A stretch of DNA of 64,000 bases from Novosphingobium resinovorum (GCF_001742225.1 NZ_CP017075.1:1674001-1738000), one strand, 5' to 3'. Positions 50,452-59,900 are shown, counted from the stretch's first letter. Numbers and translations are program-made. The notes: a model not told the origin generated them from the sequence alone.

Positions 50452-52443
50452 ATGTCCAGCATGTTGCGCGCCCCCCACCTGCTGCTGAGCATTTCTTTCA
50501 CCGTTTTTGCCGTTCCCGCACTCGCCCAGTCAACGTCGCCCTACGGGACGCCGGACGGCCGCGAATGGGATGCGGCAAGGGCGCAGTCGATGCAGACGCA
50601 CGACATGAACGTCCACCAGTCGATCGACCAGTGGAAGCTGCTGAGCGCCAACGACCGCATGGGCTTCGCCGCCTATACCTCGTTCCTGCTGACCTATCCG
50701 GGCTATCCGCAGCAGGACAAGATCAGGGGCTATGCCGAAAAGGCGCTGCTGACCGAATCGCCCTCGGCCCAGGCGGTGATCGGCTACTTCGACCGCTTCG
50801 CCCCGATCGGCAGCCGCGCGGCGGGCCGTTATGCCGTGGCGCTCTCGACGATGCGCCGCGCCGATGCCGCGACCAATGCCGTCGCCGCCTGGCGCATGGG
50901 AGCGCTGATCGATTCGGACGAGGCCACCCTCCTCGGCCTTTATCGAGGCCAGTTCACCGCCGCCGATCACGACGCGCGCATGGATGCGCTGCTGTGGCAG
51001 GGCGAAACCGCGCAGGCCGAGCGGCAGATTTCCTTCGTCTCCGCCGCGCGCCGCTCCGAGTTCATGGAGCGCCTGACGCTGCTGCAAGGCTCCGCCCCCG
51101 GTACGCTGGGGATGAGCCTGCCCTCCGGCATCGCGTCCGACCCCGGCTATATCTACAACCGCGCGGTGCAGGCGCGCCGTTCGGGCAACAGCGCCGGTGC
51201 GGTGAGCCTGCTCGCCAATCGCCCGCCGCTATCGCGCCCGGTAGCCCAGCCCGAGCAGTGGGTGCGCGAACTGCTCACCGCCGCGAAAGCCGCCGACGCA
51301 TCGAGCGCGGTGCGCATCGCCACCTCGATCGACGACGCCTTCGCCCCCGGCACCGACGTCAGCCGCCAGTCCTTCCGGGTGCGCGACGACTACACCACGC
51401 TGATGTGGCTGGGCGGGACCAAGGCATTGTGCAGCCTCTCCAGCCCGCGTCAGGCCGCACCGCTGTTCTACCGCTACGGCGCCGCCGCGCAGACGCCGGG
51501 CACGCGCTCCAAGGGCTTCTACTGGGCTGGCCGCGCCGCCGCGATGGGCGGCGACACGGCGGGCGCCAACCGCTACTTCGAGATGGCGGCGCAGTATCCG
51601 CAGTACTTCTACGGCCAGCTTTCGCTCGAACGGCTGAGCCGCCCGATCCCCAACCTCGACACCCGGCCGAGCGCGGTGCCGAGCATGGCCCAGCGCACCT
51701 CGTTCGCCTCGCTGCCGATCACGCGGGCGGTGCGCGACGTAGCCCGCGACGCCGACTGGCGCACCGGCGTGCAGTTCTACCGCGAGATATCCAACCAGGC
51801 GCAGACCGCCGAGGACTACGTGCTCGTCGCCGATCTGGCGCGTGAGATCGGCCGCCGCGACCTCGCCGTCATCATGGGCCAGAGCGCGCATGCGGGCGGG
51901 TTCGACCAGTTCGGCAAGATTTCGTTCCCGCTGGTGCCCACCCCCCAGGGCACCGACTGGACGATGGTCCACGCCCTAGCCCGGCAGGAGAGCCAGTTCG
52001 CCCAGAACGCGCTCAGCCACGCGGGCGCACGCGGGTTGATGCAGCTGATGCCCGGCACCGCGCGCGAGCAGGCGGGCAAGATGAGCCTCGCCTATGACGA
52101 AGGCGCGCTGATCAGCGATCCCAGCTACAACATCCTGCTGGGCGACGCCTACTTCCGCCGCGTGAAGGACTACTTTGGCGGTGCGCTTCCGCTGGCCATT
52201 GCCGCCTACAACGCCGGCCCCGGCAACGTGAACAAGTGGCTGCGCGCCAACGGCGATCCGCGCACCGGCTCCGTGGAGTGGCTCGACTGGCTGGAGCAGA
52301 TCCCGATCTACGAGACCAAGAACTACGTCCAGCGCGTGCTGGAGAACGCCGTGGTCTACGAGACGATGTATCCGGAGAAATCGGACTACAACGGCGCGAA
52401 CAAGCTCTCGCGACTGATGCCGGGCAAGCGCGCGCCGGGCTGA
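50452..52443 (+). CDS. Soluble lytic murein transglycosylase
   Basis: A 663-residue exported enzyme with a signal peptide ending ALAQS and a long helical superhelix (about residues 40-480). The C-terminal SLT domain has the catalytic Glu in ALARQESQF, followed by GARGLMQLMPGTA and AIAAYNAGPGNV. It cleaves peptidoglycan to 1,6-anhydromuropeptides. It is divergent from dapA and heads a run of five plus-strand genes. Confidence 0.93.
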   Translation: MSSMLRAPHLLLSISFTVFAVPALAQSTSPYGTPDGREWDAARAQSMQTHDMNVHQSIDQWKLLSANDRMGFAAYTSFLLTYPGYPQQDKIRGYAEKALLTESPSAQAVIGYFDRFAPIGSRAAGRYAVALSTMRRADAATNAVAAWRMGALIDSDEATLLGLYRGQFTAADHDARMDALLWQGETAQAERQISFVSAARRSEFMERLTLLQGSAPGTLGMSLPSGIASDPGYIYNRAVQARRSGNSAGAVSLLANRPPLSRPVAQPEQWVRELLTAAKAADASSAVRIATSIDDAFAPGTDVSRQSFRVRDDYTTLMWLGGTKALCSLSSPRQAAPLFYRYGAAAQTPGTRSKGFYWAGRAAAMGGDTAGANRYFEMAAQYPQYFYGQLSLERLSRPIPNLDTRPSAVPSMAQRTSFASLPITRAVRDVARDADWRTGVQFYREISNQAQTAEDYVLVADLAREIGRRDLAVIMGQSAHAGGFDQFGKISFPLVPTPQGTDWTMVHALARQESQFAQNALSHAGARGLMQLMPGTAREQAGKMSLAYDEGALISDPSYNILLGDAYFRRVKDYFGGALPLAIAAYNAGPGNVNKWLRANGDPRTGSVEWLDWLEQIPIYETKNYVQRVLENAVVYETMYPEKSDYNGANKLSRLMPGKRAPG

Positions 52444-52462
52444 TCGCTGCGCCCGCCCGGTG

Positions 52463-52759
52463 ATGTACCTCGAACATCTGCTGCTGGCGCTGGCGGTGCA
52501 GGTCCTCGTCGCCCGCCTGACCGGCAACTGGTGGACCGGCGCGGCACTCGCCAGCGCCTATTTCATCGGGCGCGAGGCGGCGCAGGCGGAGTATCGCTGG
52601 ATCGAGCAGTTCGGCCACGGCCTGCGCGCGAACATGCCGTGGTGGGGGCCGTTCGATTTGCGCGTCTGGCCCAAGCTGGACCAGTGGATCGACTGGATCG
52701 GCCCGCTCGTCGGCACCTGCGCGCTGGCGTGGTTGATGACGCGCAAACGCCGCTTCTAA
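52463..52759 (+). CDS. Hypothetical small membrane protein
   Basis: A 98-residue protein with hydrophobic N- and C-terminal helices (YLEHLLLALAVQVLVARL and WIGPLVGTCALAWLM) and a Trp-rich middle (GNWWTGAALASAYFIGREAAQAEYRW). Not assigned to a named family. It starts 20 bases after the transglycosylase stop and ends 30 bases before greB, so it is likely cotranscribed with both. A GTG one codon earlier is an alternative start. Confidence 0.7.
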   Translation: MYLEHLLLALAVQVLVARLTGNWWTGAALASAYFIGREAAQAEYRWIEQFGHGLRANMPWWGPFDLRVWPKLDQWIDWIGPLVGTCALAWLMTRKRRF

Positions 52760-52789
52760 TCGAGCCGCACTCGCCCTATCAGCGGCGAC

Positions 52790-53269
52790 ATGAAACCCGC
52801 CGGTCCTCCCATCTCTCCCACTGGCATGGCCGCCTTGCGCGCCCGCTACGACCACCTGCTCGGCAAGGAGCGCCCGGAGATCGTGGAGATCGTATCGTGG
52901 GCGGCGGGCAACGGCGACCGCTCCGAGAACGGCGACTACCTCTATGGCCGCAAGCGCATGCGCGAGATCGACCGCGAACTGGCCTTCCTCGCCCGCCGCA
53001 TGAAGGTGCTGCGGGTCGTCGATCCGGCCGACCAGACCGAGCGCGGCAAAGTCTTCTTCGGCGCCACCGTCGAACTCGCCGACGAGGACGACGAGCGCCT
53101 GACCATCACCATCGTCGGCGACGACGAACAGGACGCCTCCACCGGCCGCATCGGCTGGAGCGCCCCGATCGCCCGCGCCCTGCGCGGCGCAGGCGTGGGC
53201 GACTTGCGCATCGTGCGCCTCCCGTCCGGCGAGAAGGAGTGGGAGATCATGGCGGTGAGCTACCCATGA
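52790..53269 (+). CDS. greB: Transcription elongation factor GreB
   Basis: A 159-residue Gre factor that rescues backtracked RNA polymerase by stimulating transcript cleavage. The coiled-coil tip has NGDRSENGDYLYGRKRMREIDR, with the acidic Asp and Glu expected there. This motif and REIDRELAFLARRM are closer to GreB than to GreA. Its stop overlaps the next ATG (ATGA), suggesting coupling to the TauE-like gene. Confidence 0.92.
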   Translation: MKPAGPPISPTGMAALRARYDHLLGKERPEIVEIVSWAAGNGDRSENGDYLYGRKRMREIDRELAFLARRMKVLRVVDPADQTERGKVFFGATVELADEDDERLTITIVGDDEQDASTGRIGWSAPIARALRGAGVGDLRIVRLPSGEKEWEIMAVSYP

Positions 53270-54042
53270 TGGAGTTGAGCGTCGAAGCGATCGGCTTCCT
53301 CATCGCCATCGCCTTTCTTGCGGGCGGGGTCGACGCGCTGGCGGGCGGCGGCGGGCTGCTGACGATCCCGGCGCTGATGGCAGCGGGCATACCGCCCGTC
53401 TCTGCGCTGGCGACCAACAAGCTGCAGAGCACCATCGGCACGTCCTCCGCCTTCCTGACCTTCCACCGCGCCGGGCATGTCGACCTCAAGGCCTTCGCCT
53501 TTCCGGCGCTCGGCGCCTTCGTCGGCTCGGTAGCGGGCGGAACTGCGGTGCAGTTCGTCGATCCCAAGTTCCTCGCCGCCTTCGTGCCGGTGCTGCTGAT
53601 CGCGATGGGGCTCTACTTCCTGCTCGCCCCGCCGATGAGCGAGGTCGATCGCCACGCCCGCGTCGGCCGCGTGGGGCTGACGCTGATCACCAGCGGCATC
53701 GGTTTCTACGACGGCTTCTTCGGCCCCGGCACCGGCTCGTTCCTGACGACGGCGCTGGTGGCGCTGGGCGGACTTGGCCTCGTTCGCGCGATCGCCAATA
53801 CCAAGTTCCTGAACCTGTCCACCAACGTCGCCGGGCTGCTGGCGATGATCGCGGGCGGCAAGGTGCTGTGGCTACTGGGCGCGGGCATGGCGGCGGCGAA
53901 CGTCGCGGGCAACCAGGTCGGCGCGCGCCTCGCGATCCGCTACGGCGGCAAGGGCGTGCGGCCGCTGCTCGTCGTCATGTCCTTCGCACTGACGGTGAAG
54001 CTGCTCTCCGACCCGAAGAACCCGCTGTGGAGCTTGTTCTGA
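53266..54042 (+). CDS. TauE/SafE-family (TSUP) membrane transporter
   Basis: A 258-residue protein with about seven to eight hydrophobic helices and family signatures GGVDALAGGGGLLTIPALMAAG, LATNKLQSTIG and GFYDGFFGPGTGSFL. Members export sulfur compounds or organic anions; the substrate is not determined. The ATG overlaps the greB stop, and the next gene starts directly after its stop. Confidence 0.9.
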   Translation: MMELSVEAIGFLIAIAFLAGGVDALAGGGGLLTIPALMAAGIPPVSALATNKLQSTIGTSSAFLTFHRAGHVDLKAFAFPALGAFVGSVAGGTAVQFVDPKFLAAFVPVLLIAMGLYFLLAPPMSEVDRHARVGRVGLTLITSGIGFYDGFFGPGTGSFLTTALVALGGLGLVRAIANTKFLNLSTNVAGLLAMIAGGKVLWLLGAGMAAANVAGNQVGARLAIRYGGKGVRPLLVVMSFALTVKLLSDPKNPLWSLF

Positions 54043-54537
54043 ATGCTTCGCTTCGCGGCTCTCCTGTCCCTGTCATGCCTTGCGCTCGCCCCCTCGGCAC
54101 ACGCCCGCGAGAGCCTCGGCCTCTACGGGACCTGGGGCGCCTTTCGCGATCCGCTCGTCCCGCGCTGCTACGCCATCGCCAAGGCCGAGCCGAGCGCAAA
54201 GCGGCGTGACTACCAGCCTTACGCGGCGATCGGCACGTGGCCGAGGCGCGGAGCGCGGGGGCAGGTGCATTTCCGGCTGTCGCGCAAGCTCGCGCAGAAT
54301 GCGGTGATCACCCTTCGCATCGGTGACAGGCGCCTGCAACTGACCGGCGGCGGCGGCGACGCATGGCCGCGCAGCGATGCCGACAACGCCGCGATCAGCG
54401 CCGCCATGCGCTCTGCCCGCACGATGACCATCGGCGCGCGCGACGACCGGGGGCTGCCTTTCGGCGATACGTATGTCCTGCCCGGGGCCGCTTCCGCCAT
54501 GGACGCCGCGCTGATCGGCTGCGCCCGGCTCAGATAG
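54043..54537 (+). CDS. Hypothetical exported protein
   Basis: A 164-residue protein with a signal peptide (MLRFAALLSLSCLALAPSAHA). The mature part has a basic character, one Cys in VPRCYAIA and one in IGCARLR near the end, which may pair. The sequence SLGLYGTWGAFRDP is reminiscent of invasion-associated locus B-like proteins but this is weak. The ATG begins immediately after the TauE stop. Confidence 0.7.
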   Translation: MLRFAALLSLSCLALAPSAHARESLGLYGTWGAFRDPLVPRCYAIAKAEPSAKRRDYQPYAAIGTWPRRGARGQVHFRLSRKLAQNAVITLRIGDRRLQLTGGGGDAWPRSDADNAAISAAMRSARTMTIGARDDRGLPFGDTYVLPGAASAMDAALIGCARLR

Positions 54538-54540
54538 AAG

Positions 54541-54566
54541 AAGGGCGGAGCCACGGCCCCGCCCTT
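54541..54566. terminator. Bidirectional terminator at a convergent junction
   Basis: AAGGGCGG and CCGCCCTT form an eight-base stem with a ten-base loop between the exported protein gene (plus) and the outer-membrane protein gene (minus). On the minus strand it runs into CTTCTTCTAT. Confidence 0.65.
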
Positions 54567-54590
54567 CCCTCGCCATGAGGTCGTGAAACC

Positions 54591-55262
54591 TTAGAAGCGC
54601 ACGCCCACGCCCGCCATGACCTGGTGACGGTCGAGGTCGAGGTTGAAGCGCTGGCTGTCGGGGATCTCGTTCGTGTAGTCGATCTCGCCCTTGCTGTAGT
54701 TCGAGTAGCGATACTCGATCTTGGCGAAGACGTTGTTCGTCACCGCCTGCTCGACGCCCGCACCGATGCGCCAGCCGTCGGCATCGATGTCGCGATTGGT
54801 GTCGACCGTGCCGAAGGTGCTGCGCACGTCGAACTTGGCGTTCGTGTAGCCACCTTTGGCATAGAGCATCGTCTTCGGGCTGATCACGTAACCGACGCGC
54901 GCGCCGACGTAGAGATCACGGTTCGCCTTGACGTTGCCGAGGCCGAAGCCCTCGAACTCGCCGTCGTTGAAGCGGGTTTTGGCGGTGGACCAGGTCACTT
55001 CCGCCTCGGGGCCGACCACCAGGTTGCCCGCGCGGAAGTCGTAGCCCGCGCCGACGCCGTAGGTGAACCCGTCGACCGTCTTGTTGTTGTCCTCGTTGAC
55101 GTCGTCGTCAACGCTGCTCCCCGCCTTGGTGGCGTCGTAGCCGCCCAGCGCCTCGACGTGGAACTGCGAGAACGGATCGACCGGCGCGACATTCTGCGCG
55201 AAAGCCGGAGCGGCCGAGGCCATCGCGGTTCCTGCGGCAAGACAAACAAGGATCTTCTTCAT
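54591..55262 (-). CDS. Outer-membrane beta-barrel protein
   Basis: A 223-residue protein with a signal peptide (MKKILVCLAAGTAMASAAPAFAQ) and alternating-residue beta strands ending in GVGVRF, the terminal aromatic residue needed for barrel insertion. It resembles small eight-strand Omp25/Omp31-like porin-family proteins. The ATG at 55262 has GGAG about eight bases upstream. Single gene. Function unknown, perhaps structural. Confidence 0.85.
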   Translation of the reverse strand: MKKILVCLAAGTAMASAAPAFAQNVAPVDPFSQFHVEALGGYDATKAGSSVDDDVNEDNNKTVDGFTYGVGAGYDFRAGNLVVGPEAEVTWSTAKTRFNDGEFEGFGLGNVKANRDLYVGARVGYVISPKTMLYAKGGYTNAKFDVRSTFGTVDTNRDIDADGWRIGAGVEQAVTNNVFAKIEYRYSNYSKGEIDYTNEIPDSQRFNLDLDRHQVMAGVGVRF

Positions 55263-55552
55263 AAACGGTACTCCAAAAACGATCCCGTGAGGCGGGCTGT
55301 TCCCGCTTGCCCATCGGGCTTCCAGCAAGCGGGTCGCCCCGCCTTGGACTGGTCAAAAGCGGATGGACCGCCCGGAGTTTCCTGAACCTAACACAACGAA
55401 AACGTTGATGTTTTTCGGCAACACTGCGTCGATGGATGGAGTATCTGGCGCGATGTGTGACGGGAACCTGACAAAGCGCTCGCCGTTCGCGCAGGCTCGC
55501 GCGGGCGGGCATCTTCCGTTTCGGGGCGATATGCACTATATGCCCGCCGATC

Positions 55553-56881
55553 ATGTCAGAGCAGCACATCTCCACCGCAGCGGTCTCGACCGCCGCCGGC
55601 CTCACGCCGATCCCGGGCAACGTCGACCCGATGACCGTGGCGCGTCCCTCCCTGGTGGACGGCGTGACCCCGCGCGAAGACGGGCGCATCGACCTCATCG
55701 GCCTTCCCAAGAAGCGCATCGCCGAACTGTTCGAAGGCGCCGGGCTGGACGTGAAGGCCGCCAAGCTGCGCGCCAAGCAGGTCTATCACTGGCTCTACCA
55801 CCGCGGCGTGACCGAGTTCGAGGCGATGACCGACATCGCCAAGACCATGCGTCCCTGGCTGGCGGAGCGCTTCGTCATCGGCCGCCCGGAGATCGTCGAG
55901 GCGCAGCACTCCAGCGACGGCACCCGCAAGTGGCTGCTACGCACGGCGGACGCGCACGACTTCGAGATGGTGTTCATCCCCGACGCCGATCGCGGGACGC
56001 TCTGCGTCTCCTCGCAGGTCGGCTGCACGCTCAACTGCCGCTTCTGCCACACCGGCACCATGCGCCTCGTGCGCAACCTGACCGTGGGCGAGATCGTCGG
56101 CCAGGTCATGTTGGCGCGCGATTCGCTCAGTGAGTGGCCCAAGAACGCCGAAGACAGTCGCCGCCTCGCCGCATTGATGGACGACATCGGTGACGACGAT
56201 GACGAGGAAGGCGGCTACCACCCCAGCGGCCGCCTGCTGACCAACATCGTGATGATGGGCATGGGCGAGCCGCTCTACAACTTCGACAACGTGCGCGATG
56301 CGCTCAAGCTGGTGATGGACGGTGACGGCCTCGCCTTGTCGAAGCGCCGCATCACCCTCTCCACCTCGGGCGTGATCCCGCAGATGGAACGCTGCGGTGA
56401 GGAGATCGGCGTGAACCTTGCCGTCTCGCTCCATGCGGTGACCAAGGAAGTGCGCGACGAGATCGTGCCGGTGAACAAGAAGTACGGCATCGAGCAGCTG
56501 CTGCAGGCCTGCGCCGACTATCCGCGCGCCTCCAACGCCCGGCGCATCACCTTCGAGTACGTGATGCTCAAGGACAAGAACGACAGCGACGACGACGCGC
56601 GCGAACTGGTCCGCCTGCTCAAGCACTACAAGCTGCCCGCCAAGGTGAACCTGATCCCGTTCAACCCCTGGCCCGGCGCACCTTACGAATGCTCGACGCC
56701 CGAGCGCATCCGTTCGTTCTCCGAGATCGTGTTCCAGGGCGGCATTTCCGCGCCGGTGCGCACCCCGCGCGGACGCGACATCGATGCGGCCTGCGGCCAG
56801 CTCAAGACGGCAGCGGAAAAGAAGAGCCGCGCCGAGATCGACCGCCTGCTGGCGGAGAAGGAAGCGGCGCTGCTGGGCTGA
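55553..56881 (+). CDS. rlmN: 23S rRNA/tRNA adenine-C2 methyltransferase RlmN
   Basis: A 442-residue radical-SAM enzyme that methylates A2503 of 23S rRNA and A37 of some tRNAs. The [4Fe-4S] motif is [29 protein letters not shown] and the substrate-interacting Cys region [15 protein letters not shown] are also present. The first about 50 residues are non-conserved; an internal Met (MTVARPS, codon 27) is an alternative start. It is separated from the next gene by a type-3 repeat. Confidence 0.95.
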   Translation: MSEQHISTAAVSTAAGLTPIPGNVDPMTVARPSLVDGVTPREDGRIDLIGLPKKRIAELFEGAGLDVKAAKLRAKQVYHWLYHRGVTEFEAMTDIAKTMRPWLAERFVIGRPEIVEAQHSSDGTRKWLLRTADAHDFEMVFIPDADRGTLCVSSQVGCTLNCRFCHTGTMRLVRNLTVGEIVGQVMLARDSLSEWPKNAEDSRRLAALMDDIGDDDDEEGGYHPSGRLLTNIVMMGMGEPLYNFDNVRDALKLVMDGDGLALSKRRITLSTSGVIPQMERCGEEIGVNLAVSLHAVTKEVRDEIVPVNKKYGIEQLLQACADYPRASNARRITFEYVMLKDKNDSDDDARELVRLLKHYKLPAKVNLIPFNPWPGAPYECSTPERIRSFSEIVFQGGISAPVRTPRGRDIDAACGQLKTAAEKKSRAEIDRLLAEKEAALLG

Positions 56882-56910
56882 GGGAAGCCCACCGCTGATG
56901 AATGATGAAA

Positions 56911-57026
56911 GCCCACCCCTGCCCCCTCCCGCCAGCGGGAGGGGAATGAGAGGTCTGTTTTGCCCTCCCGCTGGCGGGAGGGCCGGGAGACTTACGAGCG
57001 CAGCGAGTTAGTCGGACGGGGTGGGC
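56911..57026. repeat. Type-3 palindromic repeat with 9-bp terminal inverted ends
   Basis: The ends are GCCCACCCC (56911-56919) and GGGGTGGGC (57018-57026). Inside are two hairpins, CCCTCCCGCCAGCGGGAGGG and CCCTCCCGCTGGCGGGAGGG. The right end is three bases from the LysR stop codon. The whole is about 116 bases with no coding content. Confidence 0.8.
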
Positions 57027-57029
57027 AAC

Positions 57030-57812
57030 TCACTCCGTCAGCGCCGCGACGAGTTCCTTGACTTTCTTCTGCCGCCACTGCGGCGTCGGCGCGACCAGCC
57101 AATAGCCACGACGGCTCGGCGTTGGCTCACCCACAGCCGCATCGCGCCCGGCGACGCCCGCCGCAAGCAGCGCCGGAATGCGCGCACGGCCGATCCCGGC
57201 CAGCGCGGCGGCGATCGCCTGCCCGGCATCGCTCACCACGACCGGCGGCTTGGCCTCTTCTCCCTCACCGTCCGGCTCGGGGTCGCCCGGCCAGCCGATC
57301 CAGTCGCCCGAGCCCACTTCGACCCATTCGGCGCTACCGAGCGCCACGCCCTCAAGGTCGCCCGGCCCATCCGTCCAGCGCACCGCGAGGTCGAGGTTAG
57401 CTTCTGTGAAATCCGTCATCTCGCCATCGACCAGCACGTATCGCACTTGCGGATTAGCAGCGCGAAATGCGGCAAGGCGCGGTGCCAGCCAGGCGGCGAA
57501 GAACTCGCGCGGGCAGGCGATGGTGTAGACGTGGCTCGACTGCCCCGCCTGCATAGCCTGCACGGCGTCCTCGAAATGGAGGAACCCGCTGCGCAGCGCG
57601 GCAAGGCCGGCGCCCGCCTCTTCGGTCAGTTCCAGCCCCTTGCTGGTGCGGCGGAACAGCACCACGCCGAGCAGGTCTTCCAGCGCGCGGATCTGCTGGC
57701 CGACGGCGGCGGGAGTCACCGCCAGTTCGTCGGCGGCGCGGGTGAAGGAGAGATGGCGCGCCGCTGCGTCGAAGACGCGCAGGGCGTTGAGGGGCAGGTG
57801 CGTGCGCTTCAT
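57030..57812 (-). CDS. LysR-family transcriptional regulator (GcvA/AmpR-like)
   Basis: A 260-residue regulator. The N-terminal helix-turn-helix is LPLNALRVFDAAARHLSFTRAADELAVTPAAVGQQIRALED, and a substrate-binding domain follows. HLSFTRAADELAVTPAAV is the style of GcvA/AmpR-type members. At 260 residues it is about 35-40 short of a typical LysR protein. A type-3 repeat borders its stop, so the C-terminus may be altered. Target genes unknown. Confidence 0.85.
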   Translation of the reverse strand: MKRTHLPLNALRVFDAAARHLSFTRAADELAVTPAAVGQQIRALEDLLGVVLFRRTSKGLELTEEAGAGLAALRSGFLHFEDAVQAMQAGQSSHVYTIACPREFFAAWLAPRLAAFRAANPQVRYVLVDGEMTDFTEANLDLAVRWTDGPGDLEGVALGSAEWVEVGSGDWIGWPGDPEPDGEGEEAKPPVVVSDAGQAIAAALAGIGRARIPALLAAGVAGRDAAVGEPTPSRRGYWLVAPTPQWRQKKVKELVAALTE

Positions 57813-57849
57813 GACGCTTCCCTAAGCGCCACAGTCGCGCGGGGCAATA

Positions 57850-58248
57850 TCAGCCTGCGGTCGCGGGCGCAGCAAGCGGGAAGAAGGGGATGCTGGCGCG
57901 GAATTCGGTGCCGTCATCGCGGCGGAAGGTGTAATACCCCTCCATCGAACCCTGCGGCGTCGAAAGCGGGCATCCCGAGACGTAGTCGTGACTCCGGCCC
58001 GGTTCGAGCAACGGCTGTTCCCCGACGACGCCCTCACCCTCGACCACATCGACTTTGCCGTTGGCATCGGTGATGCGCCAGTGACGGGTCATCAGTTGCA
58101 GCGTGTGGTCGGTCTCGTTCTCGATCCGGATGTGATACACCCAGAACCATTTACCCGCCTCGATACGCGATTGCTCGGGCAGGAAATTGACGGCCACACG
58201 CACGGTGAGGCCGTCGGTGATCGCGGAGTGCTGGAACAGTTCCTTCAT
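57850..58248 (-). CDS. apaG: ApaG domain protein
   Basis: A 132-residue ApaG. FWVYHIRIENETDHTLQLMTRHWRITDANGKV, VVGEQPLLEPG and GSMEGYYTF are the conserved strands of this fibronectin-like fold. Bacterial ApaG is linked to Co2+/Mg2+ efflux phenotypes, though its biochemical role is not settled. It follows metZ and the tRNA-Asn gene on the same strand. Confidence 0.94.
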   Translation of the reverse strand: MKELFQHSAITDGLTVRVAVNFLPEQSRIEAGKWFWVYHIRIENETDHTLQLMTRHWRITDANGKVDVVEGEGVVGEQPLLEPGRSHDYVSGCPLSTPQGSMEGYYTFRRDDGTEFRASIPFFPLAAPATAG

Positions 58249-58334
58249 GACACGGGCAACCTAACCACGATTCTTTCAGGCTACAACCGTGTAGAAGTGA
58301 GCAGGTTCCGGCAATCTGCTCCGCTATCGGACTT

Positions 58335-58409
58335 TGGCTCCCCGAGTAGGATTCGAACCTACGGCCATTCGATTAACAGTCGAATGCTCTACCGCTGAGC
58401 TATCGGGGA
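58335..58409 (-). tRNA. tRNA-Asn (anticodon GTT)
   Basis: Read on the minus strand, the gene has a seven-base acceptor stem (TCCCCGA with TCGGGGA), D-arm GCTCAGCGGTAGAGC, anticodon loop CTGTTAA with GTT, T-loop GGTTCGAATCC and an encoded CCA end. All stems pair. Adjacent genes metZ and apaG are on the same strand, so it might be processed from a shared transcript. Confidence 0.97.
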
Positions 58410-58483
58410 ACGGCCTGCCAGCGTCGGGGGGCTGGCAGGCTAAACTGGCAGTCGCTCTTCAACGCGACCGCGTCGGCGCTACT

Positions 58484-59692
58484 TTAAAGGCCGATGGCCT
58501 TCAAAGCCTGATCCATGTCTTCCTTGAGGTCTTCGATGTCCTCAAGGCCGACATTGATGCGCAGCATGCCTTCGCCGATGCCCATCGCCTCGCGGCCTTC
58601 CGGCCCCATGTTGTGGTGCGTGGTCGAGGCCGGGTGGCACATCAGCGAACGCGAGTCGCCGATATTGTTCGAGATGTCGATGAGCTTGAGCGCATCGAGC
58701 AACCCGTGTGCCTGTTCGCGGCCGCCGTCGAGCACGAAGGAGAAGATCGGCCCGCAGGCGTCCATCTGCTTCATCGCCAGCGCCTGCGCCGGGTGGCTGT
58801 CGAGCCAGGGGTGCAGGATCGTGGGCACGCGATCTTCCATGAACTTGCCGAGAGCCAGCGCGTTCTCGCTCTGCTTCTTGGCGCGCAGGTCCAGCGTCTC
58901 AAGGCCCTTGAGCACGACCCAGGCGTTGAAGGGCGAGAGGTTCGGCCCGGTGTTGCGCTGGAACGGCAGCAGCACGTCGTTGATGAACTGTTCGGAACCG
59001 CAGACGGCGCCCGCGAGCACACGCCCCTGCCCGTCCATCAGCTTGGTCGCGGAGTAGGCGACGACATCGATGCCGAACTCCATCGGCCGCTGGAGAGCGG
59101 GCGAACAGAAGGCGTTGTCGACGACCGTGGTGATGCCGTGCGCCTTGGCGATCTCGGCGATAGCGGCGAGGTCGGCGACGCCCATGGTCGGGTTCGCGGG
59201 GGTCTCGAAGAAGAAGACCTTGGTGTTCGGGCGGATCGCCGCTTCCCACTGCGCGGTGTCACCGGCGTCCACCAGCGTCACCTCGACGCCGAAGCGCGGC
59301 AGCAGGTGATCACCCAGCCAGCGGCACGAACCGAAGGCGGCGCGCGCGCTCACCATGTGGTCGCCCGCCGAAAGCTGGCACAGCAGCGCGGCGGTCATCG
59401 CCGCCATGCCGGTGGCCTGGGTGCGGCACGCCTCGGCGCCTTCGAGGAGAGCAATGCGCTCCTCCAGCATCGCCACCGTCGGGTTCTGCAGGCGCGAGTA
59501 GGTCATGCCTTCCTCGTCGCCCTGGAAGCGGGCGGCGACCGTGGCGGCATCGTCGTAGCTGTAGCCCGACGTCAGGAACAGCGCCTCGCTGGTCTCGCCC
59601 ATTTCCGAGCGCCAGGTGCCTCCGCGGATGGCGCGGGTTGCGGGGCGCCAGCTCTGGGTCTGGCTGCGGTCCTGTCCGGTGGTGCGTTTCAT
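58484..59692 (-). CDS. metZ: O-succinylhomoserine sulfhydrylase
   Basis: A 402-residue PLP enzyme of the Cys/Met metabolism family that makes homocysteine from O-succinylhomoserine and sulfide. YSRLQNPTVAMLEERIALLEG binds PLP phosphate, and VDNAFCSPALQRP precedes the Schiff-base Lys in YSATKLMDGQGR. The start MKRTTGQDR at 59692 is preferred to an extension into a repeat. No SAM-II riboswitch was recognised upstream. Confidence 0.93.
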   Translation of the reverse strand: MKRTTGQDRSQTQSWRPATRAIRGGTWRSEMGETSEALFLTSGYSYDDAATVAARFQGDEEGMTYSRLQNPTVAMLEERIALLEGAEACRTQATGMAAMTAALLCQLSAGDHMVSARAAFGSCRWLGDHLLPRFGVEVTLVDAGDTAQWEAAIRPNTKVFFFETPANPTMGVADLAAIAEIAKAHGITTVVDNAFCSPALQRPMEFGIDVVAYSATKLMDGQGRVLAGAVCGSEQFINDVLLPFQRNTGPNLSPFNAWVVLKGLETLDLRAKKQSENALALGKFMEDRVPTILHPWLDSHPAQALAMKQMDACGPIFSFVLDGGREQAHGLLDALKLIDISNNIGDSRSLMCHPASTTHHNMGPEGREAMGIGEGMLRINVGLEDIEDLKEDMDQALKAIGL

Positions 59693-59738
59693 GGCGCAAG
59701 CCTCTAAGGGCGCGCGCGAGTCTGTGCAAGCGCGCTGG

Positions 59739-59848
59739 GCCCACCCCGCTGCGACGAGGCAGCAAACTGCCAAGTCTCGCTACCCCTCCCGCATGCGGGA
59801 TGGGCGGTAGGCTTGGCCGCGAAGCGGCTTAGCCGGACGGGGAGGGGC
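59739..59848. repeat. Type-3 palindromic repeat block
   Basis: It starts GCCCACCCCGCTGCGACGAG, carries the CCCCTCCCGCATGCGGGATG hairpin and ends in GGGGAGGGG, a near complement of the start. The layout matches the copy at 56911-57026 read from the other side. It lies upstream of metZ, which is unusual since most copies sit behind genes. Confidence 0.72.
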
Positions 59849-59900
59849 GAACCGCTCAAGCGCTTGCCGAAACCCGCGCCCCTCTTTATCCGCGCATCCG

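Noticed and set aside
59693..59900. SAM-II riboswitch upstream of metZ
   Set aside because: metZ often has one in alphaproteobacteria, but this interval is occupied by a type-3 repeat and shows no matching pseudoknot arrangement.
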